Below, piece after piece: positions 24,501 to 32,837 of a stretch of DNA of 64,000 nucleotides. A model generated the notes under the pieces. That model did no database searches. It was not told the DNA's origin and saw nothing but the letters and a program-made list of their open reading frames with translations. Both the position numbers and the translations under genes were made by a program. The DNA is from Euptelea pleiosperma. Lineage: Eukaryota; Streptophyta; Magnoliopsida; Ranunculales; Eupteleaceae. The stretch's first letter is position 1. The number at the start of each line of letters is the position of its first letter. The stretch is from assembly GCA_035048495.1 (NCBI GenBank), contig CM068548.1, forward strand, positions 4,474,714 to 4,538,713, written 5' to 3'.

Positions 24501-27500
24501 CATAAGTTGGTTTGCAATAAAAATGGATCCATTAGAAAGCTCTCGCCGAGATCTTTCCTATAATGCCCTTATAAACTTAACTTTGTATGACTAATGAGGT
24601 ACAAAAAAAGTAATATAGTTGTATTAAATTACCCACTTTCTATTTCTAAATTTTTTATTAGGGCCTGTTTGGTAACGCACAGCGGCGGAAAAATAAAATA
24701 TTTAGCCGCGATAATATTCGCCCAGGTGCGTTTGGCAGCCACTCGCCCTCGGCGAATATTTTGCCAGGCCCACATATTTGCCCTCCGCGGTGGGAAAACA
24801 TTTGATCACCTCCCCCCCTATGTAAATATTTTCACCCCGATTATGCCTTGGTGAGAAAATTTTATTTTCTCGCCGGAAAATCACTATTTTCAATAAAAAT
24901 TAATTTTTTAATATATAAAAAGATAAAAATGATCCTTTGACATAATATGTGGTTCCCACACTCGCCCAACCTATTTTTGACTTACTTTGATATGTGGGAC
25001 CCACTCAAATTGAAAGAAAATGAAGTAAGCTGAAGTGAGCTAGCTCATACACGTACCAAACATTGTTAAATATTGATATGAGCAAATATTTAGCCAAGAT
25101 AATATTCGCCTAGCTAAATATTTTCCATCGGAACTCTTTTTCTCACGTACCAAACAAACCCTTAGTGTAAGTGCATTTTCATTATTTGAGCACCTAGTAT
25201 TAAGAAAACCAAGCATCTACAATCCCATATATTATGTGGTTTTCACTCCATGACAGGTGAACATAATTAATGACTCAGTATGCATCCAACCAAGTGATCC
25301 CATTCAGTGATATAGTAATTAAAGAAAAACAATTTCATAGGGACAAAGGATGGCTATTTGAAAGGGTCATTATGATGGTATCTGATATTGCATCTCCATA
25401 AGTGTACTTGGAAGCTAATGCTATTCATAACATAACCTTGTACAAAACCTTCTTCATCACAATTTCTCCAACGTGAGTGGTTCAGAAAAAGAAACAGAGT
25501 TTTGGTTGTTATTACACGTTCCTTCTATTAAAAATCTGTGGCTGCTTTGAAGTTCATCAATTGATGAGAATTGGCATAATACTGATTTGTTTACAGTTAT
25601 GTGGATCCTTCAGCGAGTCCTTTAGAGGAAAAGATGTTTTGGAATAAACTACAAGAGAGAGATAGAGAGAGAGAGAGAGAGAGCTTGTGTTCTTCGGATT
25701 AAGGAAACTTTTACTCTCACATGAAGAATAGTTTTGAAAGGGTATCAGAGGTCGTACGAGTTCCTATATATTCTTCACACAATGACTAGACCTACTTATT
25801 AGTGAAGGCCAACCCAGTTCTCAATAAATTCCATTCCTGGTGTGGAACTTCCAGAGTTCTGCATTTATGGGTCCACCCTCCTTCGAAAAAGATGCATGTA
25901 TAACTTCAAATTACTTCACCGATAACTTAAAAAGGTAAGCTGCAAAATATTCTGATGTGTTAACACCAATCAACAAGATCAAGAAAAATACACCAAGCAA
26001 GAACTCTATGGTAGAAGTGCTTCTCAGGACCCAAACTTTGATGCAAAATAAAGTACACACAACAACTCCAAAATTTGAAAAAATTAAAACACTCTTCTTT
26101 TCTAAAGTGTTTTCCATAAAAAAAAATGGAGACAGAGTTAATGCACTTACAACTTCAAGCATCGCGAGTGTTTACAATTGCATTGCTTTTGTTTCTTCGG
26201 AGTACCATCTTTTACTTCAATGTTAGGTCGTGATCGTGATCTTGGGGACTCTGGCTTTCTGAAGAAAGATACAGAAGTGTTAGAGTCAGATGTCAAAAGC
26301 AATTTTTTTTTAAAATGGACAATTTTTAAGGCATCTAAATTTCATGTAACATGTGAATTTGTTTTTTCAAAAGATAAGTCCAATTAAGCAAAATAAGTAT
26401 CCATTGTATATTTCCCATATCAAGGATCAAATATTCCCTTCATAAATAGAGAAAAAATAATTTGTTTCTATTTTAAAACATTTTTTTCCAACCAAATGAT
26501 ACATAGTAAATACTATCATTTCTTAACATAACCCAATTTTTTTATAACTTGAGAGAAAATGCTTAAAGATGCATATTTCTAGAGCAAAATATGTTTTCCG
26601 AAAGTTAATACTCTTCAAGGTTTTCCAAGATTTTCTTTGTGGGAGACATCAAACACCTGAATGCACAATGTGAAAGAAACAATAACGAAGAAATTAGTAT
26701 TCATCATGTATTTCCTAAATTTAAGTAGTAAAGATTCTCTTTATTTAAAAAATCAAAGAAGCATAAGAATACGAAGACGAAAGGGGGAAAACTAGTTGAA
26801 TTCAAATATTTCAGCAAGAGAAAGATGTGAGGTACATATTAGCGATTCCTCGAAACCCATTATTATTAACATTTTCCTTGAGAAAAATTGGTCAGATATG
26901 CATAGTGATCCCTCAACAAATCAGAATTTACTAGTAAAATTTTCCTAGAAGTAGGTATCAAGAAAAAATTTTGATAACCCATTTAAAAAAGCAAATCAGT
27001 ATATATTTTGAATATTTCATCAAGAGATCACTACGAATTAACTTACAATCAGTTTCAAAAACAAAAATCCTCAAATAACCAAGCTCCCCAGTTCAAACAA
27101 ACTATATTTTTTAAATTCAAATTTAAAAGGACATAATTTTACCATTTTAATTTTTAAAATATAAATTGATTATCGTAAATTCCCTAATCTATCTGATAGT
27201 ATATTTATACTCTAACTAAAAGATCATATTGAGCATAAACCCACAAAAATTAAGTTCTCATCAAACAACATTTGAGAGAGAAAAAGAGAGGAGATTCAAA
27301 ATCCCTTTTTGTCCGACTATAAATAGAGAGAACTAAAAGATTATATTGAGCACAAACCCACAAAAATTAAGTTCTCGTCAAACAACATTTGAGAGAGAAA
27401 AAGAGAGGAGATTCAAAATCCCTTTTTGTCCGACTATAAATAGAGAGAAAGGAAAAACAATCGATCGACAGGAAAATAAAATAAAATAAACTGTGAAAAC

Positions 27501-27866
27501 AACAATAAGCGAAACAAAAAAAGACTAGTCAAATCCCTCAATCCAGCAAATTCAAACCTTTCACCCCACAAACAAAATCTCTCCCAAAAATAAATAAATA
27601 AGATAAAATTTGCAGAAAACTTACACAATGGACAACGAAGGACGAGAAAGCGGTGGCGCTGGTGGTGGGGGTGGCGGCTGAGGATGCTGCTGTTGCGGGT
27701 GTTCCGGCAAGACAACAGCCGTCGATGCACTGCAGAACGCCGTGAAATCCAGCTGCCTCGCGAGCTTCTTAGGATGGAAATCAGACGTCTCCGTTACCGT
27801 CCCTGTTGTCATCGTAGCCGATTGGAGCTTTTGGGGCGGGAAATCCCCGCCGTCACTTTGCTCCAT
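557..27866 (-). CDS. TCX5/6-like: CPP/CXC-domain (tesmin/TSO1-like) DNA-binding protein, TCX5/TCX6 type
   Basis: Eight coding exons, in transcript order: 27866-27625, 26258-26151, 18612-18435, 3905-3546, 3173-3070, 2936-2842, 1686-1261, 771-557. All introns are GT-AG, phases match, and the total is 1,728 nt (575 aa plus stop). Seen: an N-terminal acidic/Pro-rich stretch with KKLARQLDF; a first CXC half (Cys 107-136) beginning [10 protein letters not shown]; the spacer [10 protein letters not shown] (about 155-164); a second CXC half (Cys 192-222) beginning GCHCKKSGC; and a C-terminal [18 protein letters not shown] block near 430. This order and spacing is that of plant CPP proteins, closest to Arabidopsis TCX5/TCX6 as I remember them. 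Known of that family: the paired CXC repeats bind CHR-like TTYRAA DNA in DREAM-type repressor complexes, and TCX5/6 repress DNA-methylation and cell-cycle genes. The start codon used lacks an upstream in-frame alternative except one 14 codons earlier (27908). The first CXC half is split by intron 2. The gene is long only because of TEs in introns 2 and 3. Confidence 0.93.
772..3545 (-). other. Introns 4-7 of the TCX gene and the small exons between them
   Basis: The introns at 772-1260, 1687-2841, 2937-3069 and 3174-3545 are ordinary AT-rich plant introns. I see no transposon ends or conserved ORFs in them. The exons at 1261-1686, 2842-2936 and 3070-3173 belong to the TCX coding sequence. Confidence 0.7.
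3906..6692 (-). other. TCX intron 3, exon-4-proximal part
   Basis: Intron 3 spans 3906-18434. This part has no intact element. It holds a (GA)n microsatellite at 4,806-4,824, a GC-rich stretch at 4,825-4,950, and GA-rich DNA at 6,120-6,235. The short minus-strand ORF piece near 5,990-6,090 does not match a family I can support. Confidence 0.5.
6693..7096. mobile_element. MITE of the TGTAACAA family, copy 1
   Basis: About 404 bp bounded by an 11-bp perfect inverted repeat: CTATGTAACAA at 6693 and its complement ending at 7096. The inside is AT-rich and non-coding. It aligns along most of its length with a second copy at about 18,807-19,287 in the same intron set, with shared words near both ends and in the middle. 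No transposase is present. The superfamily is uncertain (hAT or MULE-like). The TRIM at 7097-7669 is inserted exactly at its right end. Confidence 0.7.
7097..7669 (-). mobile_element. TRIM retrotransposon with three tandem LTRs (LTR-int-LTR-int-LTR)
   Basis: Three LTRs lie at 7097-7283, 7358-7476 and 7551-7669. The latter two are 119 bp and read TGTTAG...TTTAACA on the minus strand. They are separated by two 74-bp internal domains (7284-7357, 7477-7550). Each internal domain has, next to the LTR, the minus-strand primer-binding motif TGGTATCAGAGC (one copy mutated) complementary to initiator Met tRNA, and a purine-rich TAAGGGGGCG tract next to the other LTR. The whole unit is flanked by a perfect 5-bp duplication CATAG (7092-7096 and 7670-7674). 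LTR1 has about 68 extra bp bounded by short AGATCGA repeats. No protein is encoded, as expected for TRIMs, which must move with proteins supplied in trans. Confidence 0.9.
7675..8338 (-). other. TCX intron 3 spacer
   Basis: AT-rich intron sequence. The stretch about 8,000-8,115 vaguely resembles the terminal words of the TGTAACAA MITE family (GACATG, GATACGGCAC) and may be a decayed relative. Nothing else is recognised. Confidence 0.4.
9057..9300 (-). pseudogene. Captured LRR receptor-like kinase gene fragment
   Basis: The minus-strand reading encodes two to three plant LRRs ([18 protein letters not shown], then [19 protein letters not shown]). This matches the extracellular LRRs of inactive-type receptor-like kinases of the PRK/At2g26730-like group, whose LRR block typically ends in 'NLTGSIP..LQRF'. 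The reading shifts frame by one base just after GSI and reaches a stop. There is no signal peptide, transmembrane segment or kinase domain. It lies inside the TIR element at 8339-9858, so it is a captured fragment and not a gene. The minus-strand reading at 8855-9037 may be further captured sequence, but I could not identify it. Confidence 0.65.
9301..9698. mobile_element. Foldback MITE, family A (long inverted arms), nested copy
   Basis: The two ends are inverted copies of each other for about 140-150 bp (9301-9450 against 9550-9698). Shared words include GACCGTATGGATGTTTGGCC and GAGCCACGTGGCA. The element can fold into a long hairpin. Related copies lie at 30786-31125, 37243-37574 and 55090-55720, with fragments near 33,395 and 48,826. 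Confidence 0.75.
9859..10766 (-). other. TCX intron 3 spacer
   Basis: AT-rich, with A-runs near 9,942 and 10,068-10,100. No ORF or element end is recognised. Confidence 0.5.
10767..11934 (-). mobile_element. Internally deleted Copia element with its 3' LTR
   Basis: Reading the minus strand: a gag piece (about 11,934-11,540, [19 protein letters not shown], then the REDFDVA region) jumps directly into the end of RT and the RNase H domain (11,540-11,047; [10 protein letters not shown] and KHIE motifs). Then comes a purine tract and a 163-bp LTR at 10929-10767 (TGTTAG...TAACA). Protease, integrase and most of RT are missing. Stops interrupt the frames. A GC-rich C5A-type tract (10,864-10,882) lies in the LTR. 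Confidence 0.75.
11935..12490 (-). mobile_element. Copia 3' end with LTR of the TGTTATC family (minus)
   Basis: Minus strand: the RNase H end (about 12,480-12,150; [18 protein letters not shown], then a stop), a polypurine tract AAGGGGGAG at 12143-12135, then an LTR from 12134 (TGTTATC) down to about 11,935. The LTR resembles those starting at 15728 and 63813 but is clearly diverged from the 15728 copy. It abuts the gag piece of the neighbouring element without a primer-binding site, pointing to insertion or deletion at the junction. Confidence 0.7.
12983..13540. mobile_element. Probable non-autonomous TIR insert inside the Copia integrase
   Basis: About 558 bp of non-Copia sequence interrupts the integrase reading. 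It opens GGCTTTGTTTGGTAGC and closes with a weak inverted counterpart (AAACCAAATTGC near 13,524), like hAT/Tourist-type ends. It is rich in GTCTTCAAGG words in both orientations. No ORF is convincing. The ends are imprecise. Confidence 0.45.
13085..13290. repeat. Degenerate tandem repeat, about 42-45 bp unit
   Basis: Four to five imperfect copies built on TGTGGGCCCACATAAGAACA plus TTGATAGATCA, inside the TIR insert. Confidence 0.6.
15941..17890 (-). other. TCX intron 3 spacer with decayed foldback MITE pieces
   Basis: Segments 15,945-16,175 and 16,690-16,800 share words (ATGGATATCAACCTTAC, AAAAATCA.CCCAT.CCAACAT) and look like a decayed hairpin MITE and a half copy. The rest is AT-rich with a short (GT)n run at 16,247-16,262. 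The ORFs near 16,886-17,147 do not match known families. Confidence 0.45.
17895..18075 (+). mobile_element. tRNA-derived SINE (probable)
   Basis: The sequence has a pol III box A-like TAGTTGGGTGG (about 17,909) and a box B-like GGTTCAAGACTCC at 17954-17966, with spacing like a tRNA, followed by an unrelated body. The 3' end and target duplication were not found, so borders are approximate. Confidence 0.5.
18076..18434 (-). other. TCX intron 3, exon-3-proximal end
   Basis: AT-rich sequence leading to the splice donor of exon 3 at 18434. No element recognised. Confidence 0.5.
18807..19287. mobile_element. MITE of the TGTAACAA family, copy 2
   Basis: About 480 bp opening CTATGTAACAATGACAC and closing GTGTCATGTCCTTGTTACA, an imperfect inverted repeat. 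The body matches the copy at 6693-7096 over most of its length (for example GGTGT..GACAC and AGAGGGAAGNCTATCAAACAA). It lies in TCX intron 2. Confidence 0.65.
19611..22453 (-). pseudogene. Copia integrase, reverse transcriptase and RNase H (broken)
   Basis: In minus-strand order: GAG-pre-integrase (about 22,444-22,196; [17 protein letters not shown]), integrase core (22,190-21,840; [10 protein letters not shown]), integrase C-terminal part ([10 protein letters not shown] near 21,620), RT (21,085-20,170; [34 protein letters not shown] near 20,530) and RNase H (20,120-19,611; [14 protein letters not shown]). Several frameshifts and stops separate these readings, so no functional polyprotein is encoded. 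Confidence 0.85.
22454..23770 (-). pseudogene. Copia gag plus protease region
   Basis: A 438-codon open reading on the minus strand: an N-terminal gag domain ([16 protein letters not shown] about residues 34-49, [14 protein letters not shown]), a CCHC zinc knuckle of C-X2-C-X4-H-X4-C form ([14 protein letters not shown]), and an aspartic protease active-site segment reading DLGAS where DSGA/DTGA is usual. The frame ends early, just before the GAG-pre-integrase domain, because of a shift near 22,450, so the polyprotein is broken here. Confidence 0.85.
24661..25161. mobile_element. Tourist-like (PIF/Harbinger) MITE, 501 bp
   Basis: Inverted ends GGGCCTGTTTGGTA (24661) and its near-complement TACCAAACAAACCC (ending 25161), flanked by the 3-bp duplication TTA (24658-24660 and 25162-25164). 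Internal repeats of the word AATATTTAGC / AATATTCGCC occur near both ends. No coding capacity. It sits in TCX intron 2. Confidence 0.8.
25165..26150 (-). other. TCX intron 2, exon-2-proximal part
   Basis: AT-rich intron with a (GA)n microsatellite at about 25,655-25,683. No element ends recognised. Confidence 0.55.
26259..27624 (-). other. TCX intron 1
   Basis: First coding intron, 1,366 bp, very AT-rich, with a 117-bp tandem duplication at 27214-27447. No transposon is recognised. Confidence 0.7.
27214..27447. repeat. 117-bp tandem duplication with a TATA-like motif
   Basis: Two near-identical copies (27214-27330 and 27331-27447), differing at a handful of positions. Each ends CGACTATAAATAGAGAGA, a good plus-strand plant TATA box. 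They lie in intron 1 of the minus-strand TCX gene. Confidence 0.85.
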
Positions 27867-28260
27867 CAGCCTCAAATACAAAAACGGATAAATATGAAAC
27901 AAACACAAATGAATTCAATCCACCGATTTCTCTTCAATCACCACAAAAAACCCTCAAAAATCCCCTCTAATTCAAAAACTTTCAGATCGAACAACCCTTC
28001 GAAGGTCACCAAAAAAAGAGGGAAACTGTTCCGTAAAGCAAATCCATATAAACGCCGGAATCCGGCGAATGTCAGCCGGAAATCATTGCAGAGAGCCCGG
28101 ATTCCGTCGACTAAGATCTGTACGGACGGGAAGACAACGAAGAGTGGAAGAGAGAAGAGAGATGATTTTTGCTGCGAAAATATTTGTGAGATAGAATTTG
28201 AAAGAAGAGAAAACGGAGAAAGAAGAGAAGCTTAAAAGCCTTTCTCTCCTCCCTCTCGAG
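27867..28260 (-). promoter_or_regulatory. 5' leader of the TCX5/6-like gene with two short upstream ORFs
   Basis: Upstream of the ATG at 27866 the minus strand is pyrimidine-rich (CT-rich patch about 28,140-28,220), as in plant core promoters and leaders. If transcription starts in or above that patch, the leader holds two uORFs: 28086-28072 (5 codons with stop, MISG) and 28047-28006 (14 codons with stop). Both end before the main ATG. No convincing TATA box is seen just upstream. The start site is inferred, not shown. Confidence 0.5.
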
Positions 28261-28734
28261 CTTTTGAAATTGAATTTGTAAATTTTCAACGGTGGGATGA
28301 CGATCTTTGGCCAAATAGACGGTAGATCTTAAAGAAATCGATCAAACGGCTGAAATTCATAGGTGATTGGATGTTTGGTTGGTGGCCGTGGGTTTAGAAA
28401 GATATGTATTTTCAACGAAAGTGGTGTGACTGGAAAGTGTCGAAAGAATTTTGTATGTTTGTGCTTTTTTTTTTATAAAATAAAAATTAAATTGGCGCTA
28501 AAATACTCTTCAAATAAAATAAATATATTTATATATGTGTATATGTTTTAAATACGTTGACGGTCAGGATGATTTTGTTATTGTCACGTGGATAAAAATG
28601 GACGGACACGATTTATTCTGTAAAAGTTACAAATTTTTGCAAGGTGTGAGATTAAGCAAAATACGAAAATTATTCAATTAGATTTAATGGGGTGATACAC
28701 AAATTTAAGGAAATGATCAATGGTCTATGGTGCA
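28261..28734 (-). promoter_or_regulatory. Upstream (promoter-proximal) region of the TCX gene
   Basis: AT-rich sequence just upstream of the CT-rich leader. I cannot assign specific elements. A hairpin repeat begins at 28741. Confidence 0.35.
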
Positions 28735-28740
28735 CATACA

Positions 28741-28864
28741 AAATGTGGGACCCAACGTTCAATGGATCAGATTTAATGGTATTTTTTGGAATTTAAAAAT
28801 TAAAATAAATAAAAATACCATTAAATCGGATCCATTGAACGTTGGGTCCCACTCCCACATTTTT
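28741..28864. repeat. Near-perfect hairpin (foldback) upstream of the TCX gene
   Basis: Left arm 28741-28786, right arm 28811-28864. Arms of about 46 bp match with one substitution and one short insertion, around a loop of about 24 nt. Key shared words: GGGACCCAACGTTCAATGGAT and TTTAATGGTATTTTT. It looks like a small MITE or a hairpin RNA source. Confidence 0.75.
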
Positions 28865-30785
28865 GCATTTAATGGTATCCTATGTCAAGAGTCAATCTGA
28901 TCAAATGGTCCTACTTATCGACCATTTGCTGCATTTCTGTATATTCTTCGAAAGAGTACTATACGATCGAACAGTTAGGATTATCCGATCAAATCAATAA
29001 AAATAATTTGTACGATACTGATTAACGTAATCTGTCGATCGTGGGGCTCTCAGACCACAGCACGTGTATTAAAAGCCATTTATAGACAATATTAATGGCC
29101 TTTAATATTAAGATCTTAGATTGTACAAAAAAAAAAAAACACATTAATGGCTTTTACTACCACGTGTGATAAAAGCTAATTAAATTAGAAGTTTTGACAC
29201 AAAATTTTGACGTGTTAACACCAATTTTTGGTCTGAAATTTTGTGTCAAAATTTGTGTCCCCTGATCCCGACCCTTTTTTTACCCTACCTAAAAAAAGGG
29301 GGGCCCTAGTTAGCTAGGCATTGCCGTCGTGACTGTTATAATGGCAGTTATAATGGGTTGAATAACGGTCAAATTATTATTATTTATTTTTTAAACTTAT
29401 TTTTCTATTAAATGATAAATAATTGTTAAAGTCATTATAGCGGCTGTTATTTTCATGATAACAGGCGATAGTACAAATGGGAGCGACTTCTATGCGCCAA
29501 GGCCACACAGACCAAACACAACGGCCCTGCGGAGCTGTCCCGACGTCACCTCAATTTCAAAAAGTAAAATAAAAAATAAAATAAAATTCAAAACCGACTA
29601 ACCTGAGTTGCAGTTGCATTGGTAGTTGCAAGAGCTTTTGCTTTTTTGTTGACGCGGCACAACTTGAGCAGGGCGTTTTGTTTGGTCTATGCTATCCTGG
29701 CGCGTAAAAGCCACTCCCAATACAAATGGGCCCCATCTAGTGACCAAATCAGATGACCATTGTGGTTCGAAATTTTGGGATCGGAGGCCGGATTGGTGGG
29801 CTCCGATCCCGATCCAGAACGGGATCGGTGCATCTTGCCCAGAGATGAAATGAGACTTCCCAAAGAAACATTGATCTCGGCCCGAGACGATCCTTTTTGG
29901 ATTGGATCGGTGGGCTCCGATCCCACTTGGAACCATGATTAACATAGCCATCCAATTCATTGGCATTTTTTTGAACAATAAAAAAATTATGGTAAACAAT
30001 ATTACTAGATCGGATGGTTAAGAAAATCTAGTGGGGTCAAATTTTTTGGGTATAAAGTCTCCAGTTTAAGACCCATCAAACAGTGGGGCCGGCCTGTAAA
30101 ATTCCTTTTCCATTTATTCTTTTAATTTTAAATTCCATCAAGAATAATGGCTAAAATATCACAGATGCAACTCACTAGAAGACAAGAAAAACAAACCTGA
30201 AAGCCAAACTTTGTATAAAAAAAAATGTATATCGTAGTTTTTTTTTTGTTTTTTAGTGGGTTGCATAGTGCAATCATTCCTCTCTTTTTCAAGGTTTTGA
30301 TTAAATAGCGTTGCTCCTTCAGTAACTCTACCGAAGAGAGAATAAACTTTACCGTTCGATGCTGAGGTTCAAACAGGATTTGCATAAACTCCTCCAGAGA
30401 AAAATTTTGAAGCGGCGGGATTTTTGAAGTGGCGATCATGCGCCAATGATCGCGCGCCGCATACACCCATAGTTACTTTTTGAACCAAAGCCTAAGATCA
30501 TGCACCTGTATCATTACTCAAACACTCGCTGATGATTAAGGAATCTGGGTTTTTGCTCGTGTAGCTAATATGAAAGTGAAGAAGGCTGGGAATTTTCGAC
30601 GTTGACTCGAGAAGACTTCAAAAAAGGGTGGTGCTTTCTTTATTTTGGGGGGGGGTGGGGGGCCTCAGAAACCGTCCTCCCTAGGCCGTCAAGACCACCC
30701 ACGAATCTAGACCCCGGGAGTATGTTCTCCTGAGGCTGACAGCATCATTTTCAGTCAACTTTTTGGCTACTGCATCCTACACGAG
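28865..30785. other. Intergenic spacer with short inverted repeats
   Basis: Contains a CACGTG-flanked inverted repeat (about 29,060-29,165; TTAAAAGCCAT against ATGGCTTTTA), a fragment (29,196-29,276) related to the end of the MITE at 37775-38169, paired GGATCGGTGGGCTCCGATCC words at 29,780-29,930, and a G-run G9TG6 at 30,647-30,662. The ORFs here (for example 30128-30466 minus) match nothing I know. Confidence 0.45.
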
Positions 30786-31125
30786 TAAACCTTCGATCAC
30801 AGCCCGCAATACGAGCCACGTGGCACACTCTTGGGGGATGCTGACCGTATGGATGTTTGGCCAGTCCCTCGGTGGACCTGCAACCAAAAATCAAACTGAT
30901 TAATGATTAACAACCTTTGGATCTTTGCACCCAAATAACGCTCGATAATGCTCAAATTCCTACGGTTAAAATCAACTCATGAAAATATCTTCAATCCAAC
31001 ACTTAGAAATCATTAATCAGGTTGATTTTTAGTTTGTAGGTCCACCTAGGGATTGGCCAAAGGGTCAGTGTCCTCTAAAAATGTGTCACGTGACTCGTAT
31101 TGTGACCGACGGACCTCCTGACTGC
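30786..31125. mobile_element. Foldback MITE, family A
   Basis: Same family as 9301-9698: begins GTAAACCTTCGATCAC, shares GACCGTATGGATGTTTGGCC and the GAGCCACGTGGCA word, with inverted counterparts at the right end (GGATTGGCC..., GTGACTCGTATTGTG). The outer ends are imprecise. Confidence 0.65.
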
Positions 31126-31476
31126 CGGGCATGCAAGTTTTATTCTCCTATACACAGTACCCCTTGCCATAGGGATAGCATCTGGAACCATTAAGCCCCT
31201 GATAAGGGCATCTCATATTATCAAGAAAGATTTTCTTTCATCGATTTCAAGTCACACTGCTACAAAGGACTAGGGAACACATGAAAGGACTACGATCATG
31301 AGCCATCGTTTTCTTTTTTGTTCCCAAACCCTCTTATTCTTTCCCCAAATCTTCTCTATCATCCGGTATCGCTCTCACCGGATCTTCCAACAACCGGCTG
31401 CCCTCCATGCTCTGACAACCAACCGCCCTGTGCTCGTTGACAACTAGCCGCCCTTGACCCTCATTCTGTAAGTTCA

Positions 31477-32021
31477 TTTTTCGGAAAATTTCTAAAAAGA
31501 AAATAAACTTTAATCTATTTACGAAAAAGAATACAACTTTTCGCAAATCCCAAAAAAGAAAACGATTACGTGGCACATGTTTATCAAAAAACGCCCTTTA
31601 AAAGGGCGTTTGTCAGTAAAAAATGCCATTTTAAAGGGCGTTTTTTAGTAATAGACGCCTTTTTAAAAAACGTCTGTCAAACCTCTGACAACTGACAGAC
31701 GTTATTTTAAAGGACGTGTGTCAGTAGAAAACGCCCTTTTAAAGGGCGTTTTTTGATAAACAGGGAACATTTTTTGACGTACCCAAAAGATGAATCAATG
31801 GCTGATTTAAGTCGTCGCCTGGCAGACGCCCTTTGAAAGGGCGTTTTTTTCATAAAAACGTTTTTTAAAAAACCATTTCTCAGGAATAAACGCCCTTTAA
31901 AAGGGCGTTTGTCAGACGTGTCAGCCATCAGTCATTCGTTTTCTTTTTTGGGATTTGCGAAAAGTTATATTCTTTTTTATAAATAGATTAAAGTTTGTTT
32001 TCTTTTATGCAATTTTCCGTT
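31477..32021. repeat. Inverted arms flanking a palindrome-array block
   Basis: 31477-31566 and 31936-32021 are inverted copies of about 88 bp (shared AAACTTTAATCTATTTA and TTTTCGCAAATCCCAAAAAAG). Between them lies the left block of the CGCCC-type palindrome array. This looks like a small foldback element, or the terminal region of a MULE. Confidence 0.6.
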
Positions 32022-32645
32022 CATTTTTTGTGTAGTTTTTTTCGTTTTTTTATGCAGTTTATAGAGATGGGTTTTTCCTAAAAAAATGACTATATTTTTA
32101 TTTTGTGCCACATGGGTAGTGGGACTCATTTTTTACTTTGGAGGGGAAATCTAGATATTTTAAATTTTGTTTTGGTAGTTAGAAAAATGGAAAGTTTTTT
32201 AAACAAAAAAAAATTAAATGAATTTATAAAAACATAGATAACTTTCTAAAATTTGCAAAAAAAAAAGTAACTGGGCGCCCTTTCAAAGGGTGTCTCCTCC
32301 TCGACAAAAATTATATTGACAAACGCCCTTAGAAATCTGTCAAGTCTAAACGCCCTTTCAAAGGCATCTGAACCTGAGAGGCCCTTTAAAAGGGCGTTTG
32401 TTAGCGACAGATGCCCTTTCAATGGCATCTATTAGGTTTAGATGCCCTTTGAAAGGGCGTCTGTCAGGTTCAGACACCCCTTTAAAAGGGTGTTTCGACC
32501 TGACAGACACCCTTTGAAAGGGCGTTTTCCCGTTGCACTTGATTGTTTTCCACCGTTGCACAACGAGAGACGCCCTTTAAAATGGCATTTGCTCGTTGCA
32601 TCCTCGACACACAATGGGAAATGGCGTTTTTCCGTTAAGCCATTC
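31585..32645. repeat. Array of about 18 short palindromes, CGCCCTTTNAAAGGGCG type
   Basis: Roughly 21-bp palindromic units (for example ACGCCCTTTAAAAGGGCGT) recur about every 35-45 bp in two blocks, 31,585-31,925 and 32,270-32,645, with spacers containing GTCAG or CTGACAG. Units vary in both arms, and several keep the palindrome by compensating changes. The right block runs up to a CT-rich leader and the MULE-type N-terminal reading at 32,838. Confidence 0.8.
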
Positions 32646-32837
32646 ATATATATACAACACTCACTCCTCTCATACTCTAACACTCTCTACCTCTCATACT
32701 TACTCACTCTCTCATACGTGATTAATCTAATCTCTTTTCAAGAAATACTTATTTCATACTTGTTCAATACTTATATTTTTTAATTACAAACGACGACAAA
32801 ACCCATTATACGTATATAAAGATCAAATACATCTCGA

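Noticed and set aside
30128..30466. 112-codon minus-strand ORF with a helical-looking middle.
   Set aside because: No family recognised, no splice or promoter support, and low-complexity T-runs are translated at its end.
31585..32645. CRISPR-like array because of regularly spaced palindromic repeats.
   Set aside because: Spacing is irregular, spacers are short and similar to each other, units are only about 21 bp and variable, and the context is a plant nuclear genome.
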